The notes under the pieces: model-generated
Seen by the model: only the letters and a program-made list of their open reading frames with translations
Told to the model about the DNA's origin: nothing
The model's database searches: none
Shown here: positions 44,776 through 54,567 of the stretch, piece after piece
Layout: each line of letters begins with the position of its first letter
How positions within the stretch are numbered: position 1 is the first letter of the stretch
Made by a program: the position numbers and the translations under genes
Assembly (NCBI RefSeq): GCF_007859655.1
Contig: NZ_CP042304.1
Location: 992,001 to 1,056,000, forward strand
Length of the DNA: 64,000 nt
Origin: Devosia ginsengisoli
Lineage (GTDB): Bacteria > Pseudomonadota > Alphaproteobacteria > Rhizobiales > Devosiaceae
Reading direction: 5' to 3'

Positions 44776-47439
44776 CTAACCAAGGCCGAGGCGGCGCTGC
44801 CACCAGCCGGCCTTCTTCTTGGGCTCGGCCGGCTCGCCTTCGGCTTCCGCCTTGGGCGCGCTTGAGGACACCACGATCCCTTCGGCGGGCAGTTCCTTCT
44901 TGGCGCGGCGCGGCTTGGGCGCTGCAGCCGGAGCTTCCGCCGCTGGTGCGGGCGCGGCGTCGGCGACTGGGACAGGGGCCGCTTCCGCAACCGATGCGGC
45001 AGGCGCTGCCTCGGCGGTTTCGGCCTTGGGCTTGCGCGGCGCGCGCGGCTTGCGCTTGGGTTTTTCTTCCGCCGCAGGCGCTTCGGCTGCTGCTTCCGCA
45101 ACCGGCTCAGGCGTAGCCTCTACGGGGGCGGCATCGACCGGCGCAGATTCGGCGGTTTCTACGACCTTCTTGCGGCGCGTGCGCTTGGGCTTTTCGACCG
45201 GCGCGGGCTCGACGGCAGCCGGTTCGGCCGCCACGATCTCGTCCTGCACCAGCAGGCTCTCGGCTACCGCTTCGGTTTCCGCGACATTCAACCCATCGTC
45301 ACCGGCAGGCGAGGGGGCCCGTTCGGCACCCTCTTCGCCATCGCGACGATTGCGACGGCCGCCCCGGCGACCGCGACGGCGACGCTTGCGGGTCTCGCCA
45401 TCGGCCTGACCTTCACCGGACGGGCGGGCGGGATTTTCGTCCTCGTCGCCCTCGCCGTCCTCATCGCTGCCTTCGGCTTCGACGGCAGGTGCCTGCGCGG
45501 CGCGCTGCTGCTGTGGACGCTGGCCGTTGTCATCGCCACGATCGGCGCCGCCACGACGGCGGCGGCGGCGGCGGCGCCGGCCTTCGCCCTCGCCATTATC
45601 GGCGGCGGACGACCGCTCCTCGGCATCCTCGTCCTCGGTTTCCTCGACGACATCGTCTTCATCGGCATCTTCGATGATGGCGCTGTCGACGCGGACATGT
45701 TCGGTAGCGCGCTGCTCGGCATAGGCCATGACGCGGGCTTCGCCCTTTTCGATGGCGAACTGGTTGCCGGTCAGCTTGCCGTCGGCGGTGATGGTGATCG
45801 ACAACTGGTTGCGGATTTCCAGCGCCGTCAGCGTCTCGCGCTTGAAGTTGAGGATGTAGAGCGCGACTTCCACCGGCACGCGCACATTGATCGACTGGCC
45901 CTGGCGGCGCAGCACGTGATCCTCGATATGGCGCATGATCATCAGCGCCAGCGATTCAGTGGAGCGCACCAGGCCCGTGCCGTCGCAGATCGGGCACTTG
46001 TGGGTCGAACTTTCCACCACGCCGAAGCGGATACGCTGGCGGCTCATTTCCATCAGGCCGAAATGGCTGATGCGGCCAACCTGGATGCGGGCGCGATCGT
46101 CCTTGAGGCAATCCTTGAGCTTGCGCTCGACGGCCCGATTGGAGCGGTTTTCCATCATGTCGATGAAGTCGATGACGATGAGGCCGGCCAGGTCGCGCAG
46201 GCGGAGCTGGCGGCTGACTTCCTCGGCGGCTTCCAGATTGGTCTGGAGCGCGGTGTCCTCGATATTGTGCTCCTTGGTGGAGCGACCCGAATTCACGTCG
46301 ATGGAAACCAGCGCTTCGGTCGGGTTGATGACGATATAGCCGCCGGAGGGCAGGGTGACCGTCGGCGAGAACATCTGGTCGAGCTGGGACTCGATATTGT
46401 ACTTGCTGAACAGCGGCTGGTCTTCGACGTAAGGCTTCACGTTCTTGGCGTGGGACGGCATGATCATCTTCATGAAGTCCTTGGCCTCGCGATAGGCGTT
46501 GTCGCCCGCCACGAAAACCTCGTCGATATCCTTGTTGTAGAGGTCGCGAATGGTCCGCTTGATCAGCGAGCCTTCCTCATAGACCAGGCACGGCGCCTGG
46601 CTCTTGAGGGTCAGCGAGCGCACACTCTCCCACAGGCGCATCAGATATTCGAAATCGCGCTTCACCTCGGCCTTGGTGCGCGAGGCGCCGGCCGTGCGCA
46701 GGATCACGCCCATGCCCTGCGGCACTTCGAGGTCCGACGTGATTTCCTTGAGCCGCTTGCGGTCGGCAGCATTGGTGATCTTGCGCGAAATGCCGCCGCC
46801 ACGGGCGGTGTTCGGCATCAGCACGGAATAGCGGCCGGCCAGCGACAGATAGGTGGTGAGCGCCGCGCCCTTGTTGCCGCGCTCTTCCTTGACCACCTGC
46901 ACCAGCATCACCTGGCGGCGCTTGATGACTTCCTGGATCTTGTAGTGACGGCGATTGTTGCTGGAACGGCGCGCGGGAACTTCCTCGAGCGCATCGGCGC
47001 CACCGATCGATTCCACCGGCTCGGAATTGGCCGGCGCCTGCTCGATATGGCTGGCGTCTTCGGTCTCCTGCGGATCGGCTTCGGCGTCGGGCTCGGTCAC
47101 CCCCTCGGGCAGCGAGATGTTCTCGTCACCGTCGTCGTGATGATCTTCCTCGGCCTCTTCGTCGCGCAGCAGGGCTTCGCGGTCGGCAACCGGGATCTGG
47201 TAGTAATCGGGGTGGATTTCGCTGAAAGCGAGGAAGCCGTGGCGATTGCCGCCATATTCCACGAACGCGGCCTGCAGCGACGGCTCAACGCGCGTAACCT
47301 TGGCGAGGTAGATATTCCCCCGCAACTGGCGGCGGGACGCCGATTCGAAGTCGAATTCGTCGAGCCTGTTACCCGATGTGACGACAATCCGTGTTTCTTC
47401 CGGGTGGATGGCATCCACCAGCATTCTCTTGGTAGCCAT
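44776..47439 (-). CDS. rne: ribonuclease E
   Basis: An 887-residue endoribonuclease, the core of the RNA degradosome. The S1 domain carries a long acidic insert (about residues 75-155; EEAEEDHHDDGDEN). The catalytic DNase-like core has VSIDVNSGRSTKEHN, IVIDFIDMMENRSNR with the catalytic Asp, and the zinc-link CPICDGTG. The C-terminal ~320 residues are unstructured: acidic (EDADEDDVVEETEDEDAEE), then Arg-rich (RRRRRRRRG), then Ala/Pro/Lys repeats, a likely scaffold for partners and RNA. ATG 47439 (MATKRMLVDA, GGAG upstream) is preferred. It cuts mRNA, rRNA and sRNA targets near the membrane. Confidence 0.96.
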   Translation of the reverse strand: MATKRMLVDAIHPEETRIVVTSGNRLDEFDFESASRRQLRGNIYLAKVTRVEPSLQAAFVEYGGNRHGFLAFSEIHPDYYQIPVADREALLRDEEAEEDHHDDGDENISLPEGVTEPDAEADPQETEDASHIEQAPANSEPVESIGGADALEEVPARRSSNNRRHYKIQEVIKRRQVMLVQVVKEERGNKGAALTTYLSLAGRYSVLMPNTARGGGISRKITNAADRKRLKEITSDLEVPQGMGVILRTAGASRTKAEVKRDFEYLMRLWESVRSLTLKSQAPCLVYEEGSLIKRTIRDLYNKDIDEVFVAGDNAYREAKDFMKMIMPSHAKNVKPYVEDQPLFSKYNIESQLDQMFSPTVTLPSGGYIVINPTEALVSIDVNSGRSTKEHNIEDTALQTNLEAAEEVSRQLRLRDLAGLIVIDFIDMMENRSNRAVERKLKDCLKDDRARIQVGRISHFGLMEMSRQRIRFGVVESSTHKCPICDGTGLVRSTESLALMIMRHIEDHVLRRQGQSINVRVPVEVALYILNFKRETLTALEIRNQLSITITADGKLTGNQFAIEKGEARVMAYAEQRATEHVRVDSAIIEDADEDDVVEETEDEDAEERSSAADNGEGEGRRRRRRRRRGGADRGDDNGQRPQQQRAAQAPAVEAEGSDEDGEGDEDENPARPSGEGQADGETRKRRRRGRRGGRRNRRDGEEGAERAPSPAGDDGLNVAETEAVAESLLVQDEIVAAEPAAVEPAPVEKPKRTRRKKVVETAESAPVDAAPVEATPEPVAEAAAEAPAAEEKPKRKPRAPRKPKAETAEAAPAASVAEAAPVPVADAAPAPAAEAPAAAPKPRRAKKELPAEGIVVSSSAPKAEAEGEPAEPKKKAGWWQRRLGLG

Positions 47440-48049
47440 AATGAACTCCGCGCGCTCGCGCGCCGACAAGAGGGCGCCGGATAGCCGGAATCCTTCTCGT
47501 GGCGCTGTGCGAGGCGAATGGTTTGGGGGGAGTGGCGCGCAGAAGCTCTGCCTTGAACGCGCCGATATGTGTGGTCATGGCCGGAAGATGCAGCGTAGCA
47601 AAACGGCAATCGGCAAATTCGATCGCGTCGCGTTTTGTCCGCCTGCGGGCCATCTGACCTCTTCCTATTGGGCCGCCTTGCATCCGGGGATGAATGGCAG
47701 CCGTCCGGTCCGGTGGGACCGAAATTCGTAGCGAAGCGCAGGATTTGCCGCTTCTGAACCGATCCGCGGGATTTCTCTTCGTTCCCTTGGTCCGGCCACT
47801 CCCTGGCACCACTGTCGTTGGCCCTATGGGCTACGCAAACTGGTTCTGCAGGAAGCATGCGCCTCGCGTCTAGCGTGTAGGGATGTTGCGAAGGAATGGC
47901 AACAGGAAAGTCGAAACCGGCTCTGGGCAAACCATTTTACGCGCCTTTCTTGGCCCACCCGGCAAATCATCGCATAAGGGCTGTTGCGCCGCAGAATCGC
48001 CCGATCCGGGTGACACAAGGCGCGTGCTGAATTTGGGGCCGGTCCGCGT
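47440..48049. other. 610-base noncoding region upstream of rne and amidase
   Basis: No believable gene; the frames here are antisense-type chance frames. In many bacteria rne has a long structured 5' leader used for autoregulation, and the rne side of this region could serve that purpose. The divergent amidase promoter must lie near 48000. I did not identify a specific conserved structure. Confidence 0.5.
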
Positions 48050-49309
48050 GTGTTGAAATCCCTCCGTCTGCTTGTCCTGCCGCTGCTCGCGGCTCTGTTT
48101 GCCGCGCTCTGCCTGTCGGCCATGCCGCAGGCGCAGGATGCAGCGCCCGAAACCCCGCCTGCCGCCACCGCGCCGGTCGCTCTGCCCAATGTCATCGATG
48201 TCCGCGTCTCGGCCACGCCCGATCGGGCCCGACTGGTGGTCGATCTGGCCGACAAGACCGAATTTGCCCTCGTATCGCTGAGCGAGCCGGACCGGCTGGC
48301 CATCGACGTGCGCGCCGCGACGTTTTCCGTGCCCGAACCATCGGGCAAGCCGGCCGGCGAAGGCATGATTGCCGATTACCTGGTGGAACAGGTCGCGCCC
48401 GATCGCGTGCGGACCACACTGACCCTGTCCGGCCCCGCACAGGTGCAGCAAGCCTATATGCTCGACCCCTTCGAGGGGCAGCCAGCCCGGCTGGTCGTGG
48501 ATGTCATTCCGGCCACGGCAGATGAATTTGCCGCCAATGTCGCCCGCGACCTCGCTGCCTCCACCGAACCGGTCGCCGTTGCCTCGACGCCGGCCGGCGG
48601 GTCCGAGCTGCCCATTGCCAGCCGGCCATTGGTGGTCATCGATCCCGGCCATGGCGGCATCGACAGCGGCGCCGAAACCGCCGACGGCATCAAGGAAAAG
48701 GACATTGTCCTCGCCTTCGCGCTGCGTTTGCAGGAATTGCTGGTCGAATCTGGCCGTTTCGACGTGGCGCTGACCCGCGAGGACGACACCTTCCTGCGCC
48801 TCGAGGAACGCGTGGCCCTGGCCCGCACCAACAAGGCCGATATCTTCATCTCCATCCATGCCGACAGCTTCCAGCAGCCCGAAATCCGCGGCGCCAGCGT
48901 CTATACCCGCGACGAAAAGGCCACCGACGTGCTCGACAAGGTGCTGGCCGACAATGAGAACAAGACCGACGTCATTGCCGGCTTCGCCATGCCGCAAATG
49001 GCGCCCGAAGTGGTGGATATCCTGCTCGACCTGATGCGGCGCGAAATGCGCCACCAGTCCTTCATGGCCGCACAGGCCATCGTCCACCAGCTCGAGCCCA
49101 GCGTCGAACTGCGCCGCTTCCCGGTGCGGCAGGCCGATTTCTTCGTGCTGCAGGCGCCCGACGTGCCCTCGGTTCTGGTGGAACTGGGCTTCCTCTCCAA
49201 TGCCGACGACATGGCCAACCTGTTGCGCGGCGAATGGCAGGACCGCACGGCAGGGGCCTTGGCGCGGGGCATTTCCACCTATTTCGACAGCCTGACGACG
49301 GAAGACTAG
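48050..49309 (+). CDS. amiC: N-acetylmuramoyl-L-alanine amidase (AmiC-like)
   Basis: A 419-residue periplasmic amidase. GTG 48050, signal peptide to about residue 29 (MPQAQD). An AMIN targeting domain (about 45-155; LPNVIDVRVSATPDRARLVV) precedes the Amidase_3 catalytic domain (about 192-408). Zinc ligands are H201 (VVIDPGHGG), E216 (KEKDIVL) and the His in ISIHADSF; VELGFLSNADD contains the catalytic Glu. It cleaves the amide bond between MurNAc and the stem peptide during cell separation. The divergent neighbour is rne and PBP1A follows by 172 bases. Confidence 0.93.
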   Translation: MLKSLRLLVLPLLAALFAALCLSAMPQAQDAAPETPPAATAPVALPNVIDVRVSATPDRARLVVDLADKTEFALVSLSEPDRLAIDVRAATFSVPEPSGKPAGEGMIADYLVEQVAPDRVRTTLTLSGPAQVQQAYMLDPFEGQPARLVVDVIPATADEFAANVARDLAASTEPVAVASTPAGGSELPIASRPLVVIDPGHGGIDSGAETADGIKEKDIVLAFALRLQELLVESGRFDVALTREDDTFLRLEERVALARTNKADIFISIHADSFQQPEIRGASVYTRDEKATDVLDKVLADNENKTDVIAGFAMPQMAPEVVDILLDLMRREMRHQSFMAAQAIVHQLEPSVELRRFPVRQADFFVLQAPDVPSVLVELGFLSNADDMANLLRGEWQDRTAGALARGISTYFDSLTTED

Positions 49310-49481
49310 GCCGCCTAAAACCCCGCAGGACAACAGCCGACCGCGTTACATTTCCGCCACGCCACAAGCAAACACCGCGCAGCCATAGCTGCGTTGTGAT
49401 GCACTTTCGCCACCCCGTCTGCTATGATTCCGCAGGCAAATCACCGAACAGGGCCCGAGCGGCCGCGGAGAACACGACTAT

Positions 49482-51992
49482 ATGCTGCGCTTGCTCGGCT
49501 GGATTTTTGGCTTTGGGATGTTCGCGGCATTGGCGGCCATCGGCCTGGCCGCGGTATATCTCACCAGCGTCTCCGCAGGACTGCCCGACTATACCGTGCT
49601 CAAGGACTACCAGCCGCCGGTGACCACGCGCGTCCACGCCGCCGATGGTACGCTATTGGCCGAATTCGCCCGGGAACGCCGGCTGTTCCAGCCCATAGAG
49701 ACCGTCCCGCCGCTGCTCGTGCACGCCTTCCTCTCCGCCGAGGACAAGGATTTCTACTCCCATGGCGGCATTGCCATCGATGGCGTGTTCCGCGCCTTGC
49801 GCGACAACCTGCTGGCGCGGATGGACGGCAACAATTCCATCCAGGGCGGCGGTTCCTCGATCACCCAGCAGGTCGCCAAGAACTTCCTGCTCACCTCCGA
49901 ACAGACCTGGGATCGCAAGCTGCAGGAAGCCCTGCTGGCCATCCGCATCGAGTCGACCTTCTCCAAGGACCGCATTCTCGAGCTCTATCTCAACGAGATT
50001 TTCCTCGGCCTCAATTCCTATGGCGTGGCCGCTGCGGCGCTCAACTATTTCGACAAGGCGCTTTATGAGCTGACGCTGAGCGAAGCCGCCTATATCGCCG
50101 CGCTCCCCAAGGGGCCGAACAATTATCACCCCTTCCGCCGCCCGCAGGCCGCTATCGAGCGCCGCAACTGGGTCATCGACCGCATGGTCGAGAATGGCTA
50201 CGCCACGCTGGAAGAAGCCTCCATCGCCAAGGACGAGCCGCTCAACGTCATCCCGCGCGCCGGCGGCAGCCAGCTCTATTCGGCCGAATATTTCACCGAG
50301 GAAGTGCGCCGCGAACTGGCTAAGCTTTATGGCGAGGACCAGCTTTATGGCGGCGGCTTGTCGGTGCGCACCACGCTCGAACCGCGGCTGCAGGAATATG
50401 CCCGCAAGGCGCTGATGGACGGGCTGATCGCCTATGATCATGGCAAGGGCTTCCGCACCCCGGTCGCCAGTATCGAGATCGGCGAGGACTGGGGGCTGGA
50501 CGTCGCCAAGATCGCCCCGCTGAGCGACGTGCCGGAATGGCAGCTCGCCGTGGTGCTGGAAATGGGCAGCAACGAGGCCCGTATCGGCCTGCGTCCCGAT
50601 GGCCTGGCCGGTGGCGCCGTGGCCGACGATCGTGTCATCGGCACCTTGTCCGGTCCTGAGATCAAATGGGTCTCCAAGCCCTTGCAGGACATTCTTAAAG
50701 TAGGAGATGTGGTCTATGTCTCCCCGGTTTCGGGCAAGACCGGCATCTATACGCTCGAACAGGTGCCCGAGATCGAGGGCGCCCTGGTCGCCATGGACCC
50801 CCGCACCGGGCGCGTCCTGGCCATGGTCGGCGGCTTCTCCTACGCCCTCAGCGAATTCAACCGCGCCACCCAGGCCCTGCGCCAGCCCGGCTCCTCCTTC
50901 AAGCCCATCGTCTATGCCGCCGCGCTCGACAATGGTTATACGCCCGCCTCGGTCGTGCTCGACGCCCCGGTGGAAATCCGCAATGCCGACGGCTCGATCT
51001 GGCGGCCGGAAAACTACGCCCAGGAATTCTACGGGCCCCAGACCCTGCGGCGCGGCATCGAACGCAGCCGTAACGTCATGACCGTGCGGCTGGCCCGCGA
51101 TATCGGCATGCCGCTGGTCGCCGAATACGCCAAGATGTTCGGCGTCTACGATACGATGCAGCCCGTGCTGGCCATGGCGCTCGGCGCCGGCGAAACCACC
51201 GACATGCGCATGACAGCGGCCTATGCCACCATCGCCAATGGCGGCCGCAAGATCGTGCCGACCCTGATCGACCGCATCCAGGATCGCTATGGCGTCACCG
51301 TCTACAAGCACGACCAGCGCCTGTGTCAGGGCTGCGAGGCGACCGACTGGCACGGGCAGGGCGAACCCCTGATCGTCGATAACCGCGAACAGGTGCTCGA
51401 CCCCATGACCGCCTACCAGATCACCTCGATGCTGGAAGGCGTGGTGCAGCGCGGCACCGGCACGGCGGCCCGCGTGCTCAACCGCCCGGTGGCCGGCAAG
51501 ACCGGCACCACCAATGACTACAAGGACGCCTGGTTCGTCGGCTTCACGCCCGAACTCGCCGTCGGCGTCTATGTCGGCTACGACCAGCCGCGTTCCATGG
51601 GCTCTTCGGTCACCGGCGGCACCTTTGCCGTGCCGATCTTCACCGAATTCATGCAGAAGGCGCTCGAAGGCACGCCGCCAAGCCAGTTCAACGTGCCATC
51701 GGGCATGACCACGGCCTGGATCAACCCCAATTCGGGCGTGAAGGCCTTCGACGGCGAATCCGCCATCCAGGAAGCCTTCAAGCCCGGCACCGGGCCGAAC
51801 CTGATGACCTCGGTCATCGGCGTCGATGTCAACGCCTTCGACGCCATCCAGCGCGAGCAGATGATGCAGCAGCAATATGGCTCCGGCTTCGTCACCCAGC
51901 CTGGCGCGCAGCCGTCGCAGGGCGGCAATGAACTCGTCTACGATCGCTCGACCGGCCAGTGGGTCTATCCCGGGCGCGGCGGCCTGTTTTAG
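49482..51992 (+). CDS. mrcA: penicillin-binding protein 1A (bifunctional glycosyltransferase/transpeptidase)
   Basis: An 836-residue class A PBP. N-terminal membrane anchor (residues 6-32). The GT51 domain has catalytic E87 in FLSAEDKDFYSHGG and GGSSITQQVAKN. An OB-like insert follows. The transpeptidase domain has S471-x-x-K474 (QPGSSFKP), SxN-type SRN (IERSRNVMTV) and the KTG motif GKTGTTNDYKDAWFVG. It polymerises and cross-links peptidoglycan at the outer face of the inner membrane. The downstream gene is prfB, 75 bases on. Confidence 0.95.
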   Translation: MLRLLGWIFGFGMFAALAAIGLAAVYLTSVSAGLPDYTVLKDYQPPVTTRVHAADGTLLAEFARERRLFQPIETVPPLLVHAFLSAEDKDFYSHGGIAIDGVFRALRDNLLARMDGNNSIQGGGSSITQQVAKNFLLTSEQTWDRKLQEALLAIRIESTFSKDRILELYLNEIFLGLNSYGVAAAALNYFDKALYELTLSEAAYIAALPKGPNNYHPFRRPQAAIERRNWVIDRMVENGYATLEEASIAKDEPLNVIPRAGGSQLYSAEYFTEEVRRELAKLYGEDQLYGGGLSVRTTLEPRLQEYARKALMDGLIAYDHGKGFRTPVASIEIGEDWGLDVAKIAPLSDVPEWQLAVVLEMGSNEARIGLRPDGLAGGAVADDRVIGTLSGPEIKWVSKPLQDILKVGDVVYVSPVSGKTGIYTLEQVPEIEGALVAMDPRTGRVLAMVGGFSYALSEFNRATQALRQPGSSFKPIVYAAALDNGYTPASVVLDAPVEIRNADGSIWRPENYAQEFYGPQTLRRGIERSRNVMTVRLARDIGMPLVAEYAKMFGVYDTMQPVLAMALGAGETTDMRMTAAYATIANGGRKIVPTLIDRIQDRYGVTVYKHDQRLCQGCEATDWHGQGEPLIVDNREQVLDPMTAYQITSMLEGVVQRGTGTAARVLNRPVAGKTGTTNDYKDAWFVGFTPELAVGVYVGYDQPRSMGSSVTGGTFAVPIFTEFMQKALEGTPPSQFNVPSGMTTAWINPNSGVKAFDGESAIQEAFKPGTGPNLMTSVIGVDVNAFDAIQREQMMQQQYGSGFVTQPGAQPSQGGNELVYDRSTGQWVYPGRGGLF

Positions 51993-52067
51993 CGTTGCCT
52001 GCCGTCAAGAGTTGATCCCCGTGCCCGCCTCCGCTAAACGGGGCGCCGCTATTGAAGGAATTGTCCA

Positions 52068-53193
52068 ATGCGTACGGAAATCGAAAAGACCGTCGCCGAA
52101 ATCGAGCAGGTTCTGACCCTGCTGAGGAGGCATCTTTGACTGGGATACTGCTGAGCTGCGCCTCGACGCGCTGACCGCCGAGACCGAATCCCCCGATTTC
52201 TGGAACGATCCGGAACAGGCCCGCGCCAAGATGCGCGAGCGCGACGAACTCGACGTGGCCGTCAAGGCCGTGCGCGAGCTCGAAACGGGCATCCGTGACA
52301 ATGCCGAACTGATCGAGATGGGCGAAGCCGAAGGCGATGCCGACATCGTCAAGGACGCCGAAGACGCCCTGATCGAGCTCAAGCAATCCGCCCGCCGCCG
52401 CCAGATCGAAACGCTGCTGTCAGGCGAAGTCGACGCCAATGACTGCTATGTCGAAATCCACTCCGGCGCCGGCGGCACCGAAAGCCAGGACTGGGCCAAC
52501 ATGCTGCTGCGCATGTATACCCGCTGGGCCGAACGCCGGAAGATGAAGGTCGAAGTGCTCGAAATGCATGACGGCGAAGAGGCCGGCATCAAGTCGGCCA
52601 CCATCCTGGTCAAGGGCCACAATGCCTATGGCTGGATGAAGACCGAGAGCGGTGTGCATCGTCTCGTGCGCATCAGCCCCTACGATTCGGCAGCGCGCCG
52701 CCATACGAGCTTTTCGAGCTGCTGGGTCTATCCCGTGGTCGACGACTCCATCGACATCGAAATCCGCGAGGCCGACCTCAAGGTCGATACCTATCGCGCC
52801 TCGGGCGCCGGTGGACAACACGTCAACACCACCGACTCGGCCATCCGCATCACCCATATCCCCTCGGGCATCATCGTCGCCTGCCAGCAGGAACGCAGCC
52901 AGCACAAGAACCGTGCGACCGCGATGGCCATGCTGAAATCGCGCCTCTACGAGGCGGAATTGCAGAAGCGCGAGGAAGCCGCCAACGCCCAGGCCGCCAG
53001 CAAGACCGAAATCGGCTGGGGCCACCAGATCCGCAGTTACGTGCTGCAGCCCTACCAGATGGTCAAGGACCTGCGCACCGGCGTCGAAAGCGGCCAGCCC
53101 TCCGTGGTGCTGGATGGCGACCTCGATGAGTTCATGGAAGCGGCACTGGCCCAGAGGGTGGGCGTGGCGACGGATGTTGCTGCGGAGGGGTAG
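52068..53193 (+). CDS. prfB: peptide chain release factor 2, made by programmed +1 frameshift
   Basis: RF2 terminates translation at UAA and UGA. The ATG at 52068 (RBS AAGGA) opens a 23-codon frame ending at an in-frame TGA (52137-52139). Ribosomes slip +1 at CTT TGA C and continue as [16 protein letters not shown] to 53193, total 374 residues. Functional motifs are the catalytic GGQ ([14 protein letters not shown]) and the SPY-type stop-recognition loop ([16 protein letters not shown]; enteric RF2 has SPF). Length is standard. The frameshift is autoregulation: low RF2 slows termination at UGA and favours slippage. Confidence 0.97.
52125..52140 (+). other. prfB: prfB programmed +1 frameshift site
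   Basis: AGGAGG (52125-52130) acts as an internal Shine-Dalgarno, three bases (CAT) before CTT TGA C (52134-52140). The same spacing and slippery codon occur in the E. coli prfB site. The SD-like element pulls the ribosome to promote +1 slip on CUU when UGA is slow to be decoded. Confidence 0.95.
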
Positions 53194-53210
53194 GGGCTTG
53201 GCCTTGTTGG

Positions 53211-53334
53211 GGTACCCCCCCCCTAACCTCCCCCTGATAGGGGGAGGAACAGATCGCGTTTGAGGCACTATTTATGCCCCACCCGCCGAGCGGATTCCTC
53301 CCCCTATCAGGGGGAGGTTAGGTGGGGGTATCCG
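53211..53334. repeat. intergenic palindromic repeat, family C
   Basis: A ~124-base element with arms GGTACCCCCCCCCTAACC, CTCCCCCTGATAGGGGGAGG and the reverse CCTCCCCCTATCAGGGGGAGG, GGTTAGGTGGGGGTATCC. It lies between convergent prfB and the M23 gene, and may double as a transcription barrier. Confidence 0.85.
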
Positions 53335-53374
53335 ACCTGAAATCGTGAGCCGCCAGCGGCTCACTCAGCCCACC

Positions 53375-54502
53375 TCACCCCAACAGCGCCAACAGCCGCT
53401 TCCCGGCTTCAAGAAACGCCTTGGGATTGATCGCGCTATCGGCCTTGCGCACCTCGAAATGCAGATGCGGCCCGGTGGAACGGCCGGTGGACCCCACCTT
53501 GGCGATCGGCGTGCCGGTATTGACCGCGTGGCCAACCTCGCTGAGAAACCCGGACAGGTGGGCATAGCGGCTGACCAGCCCATTGGCATGGGTCACTTCC
53601 ACCACATTGCCATAGCCCGATTTGGTGCCGACAAAGCTCACCACGCCCTTGCCGGCGCTGAACACCGTCGTGCCACTGGCGGCGGCGAAATCGAGCCCCG
53701 AATGAAAGGCGCGGCGCCCGCTAAACGGATCGGTGCGGTTGCCGAAGCCCGAACTCTGCCGGAAATTGCCTGTGATCGGCATATGGACCGGCGCGTCGTC
53801 TATGCTGTCGCGCGCGGCCTTGTAGCGGACCAAAGCCCCCATCACGGCATTGGCGTCATCGATCATGGCCGAGGCATCGTCCTCGTCCTGCGGCGGCAGC
53901 AACGGACCGCCCACGCCATCCAGCGTCGTCGGCAGAGCGACCGGAATGCCGAGACCCGTCAGTTCCGTGACGATGCTGTCGGCGCGCGCCGTTGCCGTTT
54001 CGGCGATAGAGGTCATGGCAAACTGGGTTTCCCCCATCATCTGCGCGACGGCAGCGGCCGTGGCGTCGATATCGGGATTGCCATCGGTGCGTGGCGCCAG
54101 CGCCTGATCGCCGACATCATGGACGGGCAGCGCCGCCGTCTCGATGCCCAACTCTCCGGCCTTGTCGACCAGCACGCGCACCAACTGATGCTGCTCGATC
54201 AGCACTTCCTGCTGCTGCGCCAGTTCCTGCAATTGCAGGTTGATGTCGCCGGCCTGCGCGTAGCTGCGCGAATGCAGGCGATCAACCTCGACGCGCAGTT
54301 GCGCGATGCGGTTTTCATAGGCCTCGATGACCTGTTCGTTCTTGCCGCTCAGCAGGCGGGCAATATCGGGTGACAGCAGGAAGGCAGTGACCAGCAGGGC
54401 ATTGCCGGCGAGCAATACGGCAAACATGCCATAGAACAGGGCAGGGTGGACGCCGTGACGCGATCCCTTGTCGTTTCGCCCGAAACTGGCCTGGCTACGC
54501 AC
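53375..54502 (-). CDS. M23 family metallopeptidase (LytM/DipM-like)
   Basis: A 375-residue protein with a short cytosolic tail, one membrane anchor (about residues 23-45; LFYGMFAVLLAGNALLVTAF) and a coiled coil (about 55-110; EAYENRIAQLRVEVDRLHS). A C-terminal LytM zinc-peptidase domain carries HxxxD (FHSGLDFAA) and HxH (GPHLHFEV). All zinc ligands are present, so it may be active, cutting peptide cross-links in peptidoglycan, or act as an amidase activator as EnvC/NlpD do. AmiC, encoded 5 kb away, would be a natural partner. The start is GTG 54502. Confidence 0.9.
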   Translation of the reverse strand: MRSQASFGRNDKGSRHGVHPALFYGMFAVLLAGNALLVTAFLLSPDIARLLSGKNEQVIEAYENRIAQLRVEVDRLHSRSYAQAGDINLQLQELAQQQEVLIEQHQLVRVLVDKAGELGIETAALPVHDVGDQALAPRTDGNPDIDATAAAVAQMMGETQFAMTSIAETATARADSIVTELTGLGIPVALPTTLDGVGGPLLPPQDEDDASAMIDDANAVMGALVRYKAARDSIDDAPVHMPITGNFRQSSGFGNRTDPFSGRRAFHSGLDFAAASGTTVFSAGKGVVSFVGTKSGYGNVVEVTHANGLVSRYAHLSGFLSEVGHAVNTGTPIAKVGSTGRSTGPHLHFEVRKADSAINPKAFLEAGKRLLALLG

Positions 54503-54567
54503 CCCACTAACCCCGCGACGCTCACAGATATGGTGAGCGAAGTATGGCGCAGCATGGTTAATAAAGG

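Noticed and set aside
45697..47484. 595-codon frame opposite rne
   Set aside because: Same reason: antisense shadow of a well-supported gene.
49653..51875. 740-codon frame opposite the PBP1A gene
   Set aside because: Antisense chance frame; the plus-strand protein has complete GT51 and transpeptidase motifs.
52068..52139. prfB called as pseudogene because of the in-frame TGA
   Set aside because: The TGA is part of a canonical RF2 frameshift site with internal AGGAGG and CTT TGA C.
53211..53334. CRISPR-like repeats
   Set aside because: Only two inverted arms, no regularly spaced direct repeats and no cas genes.
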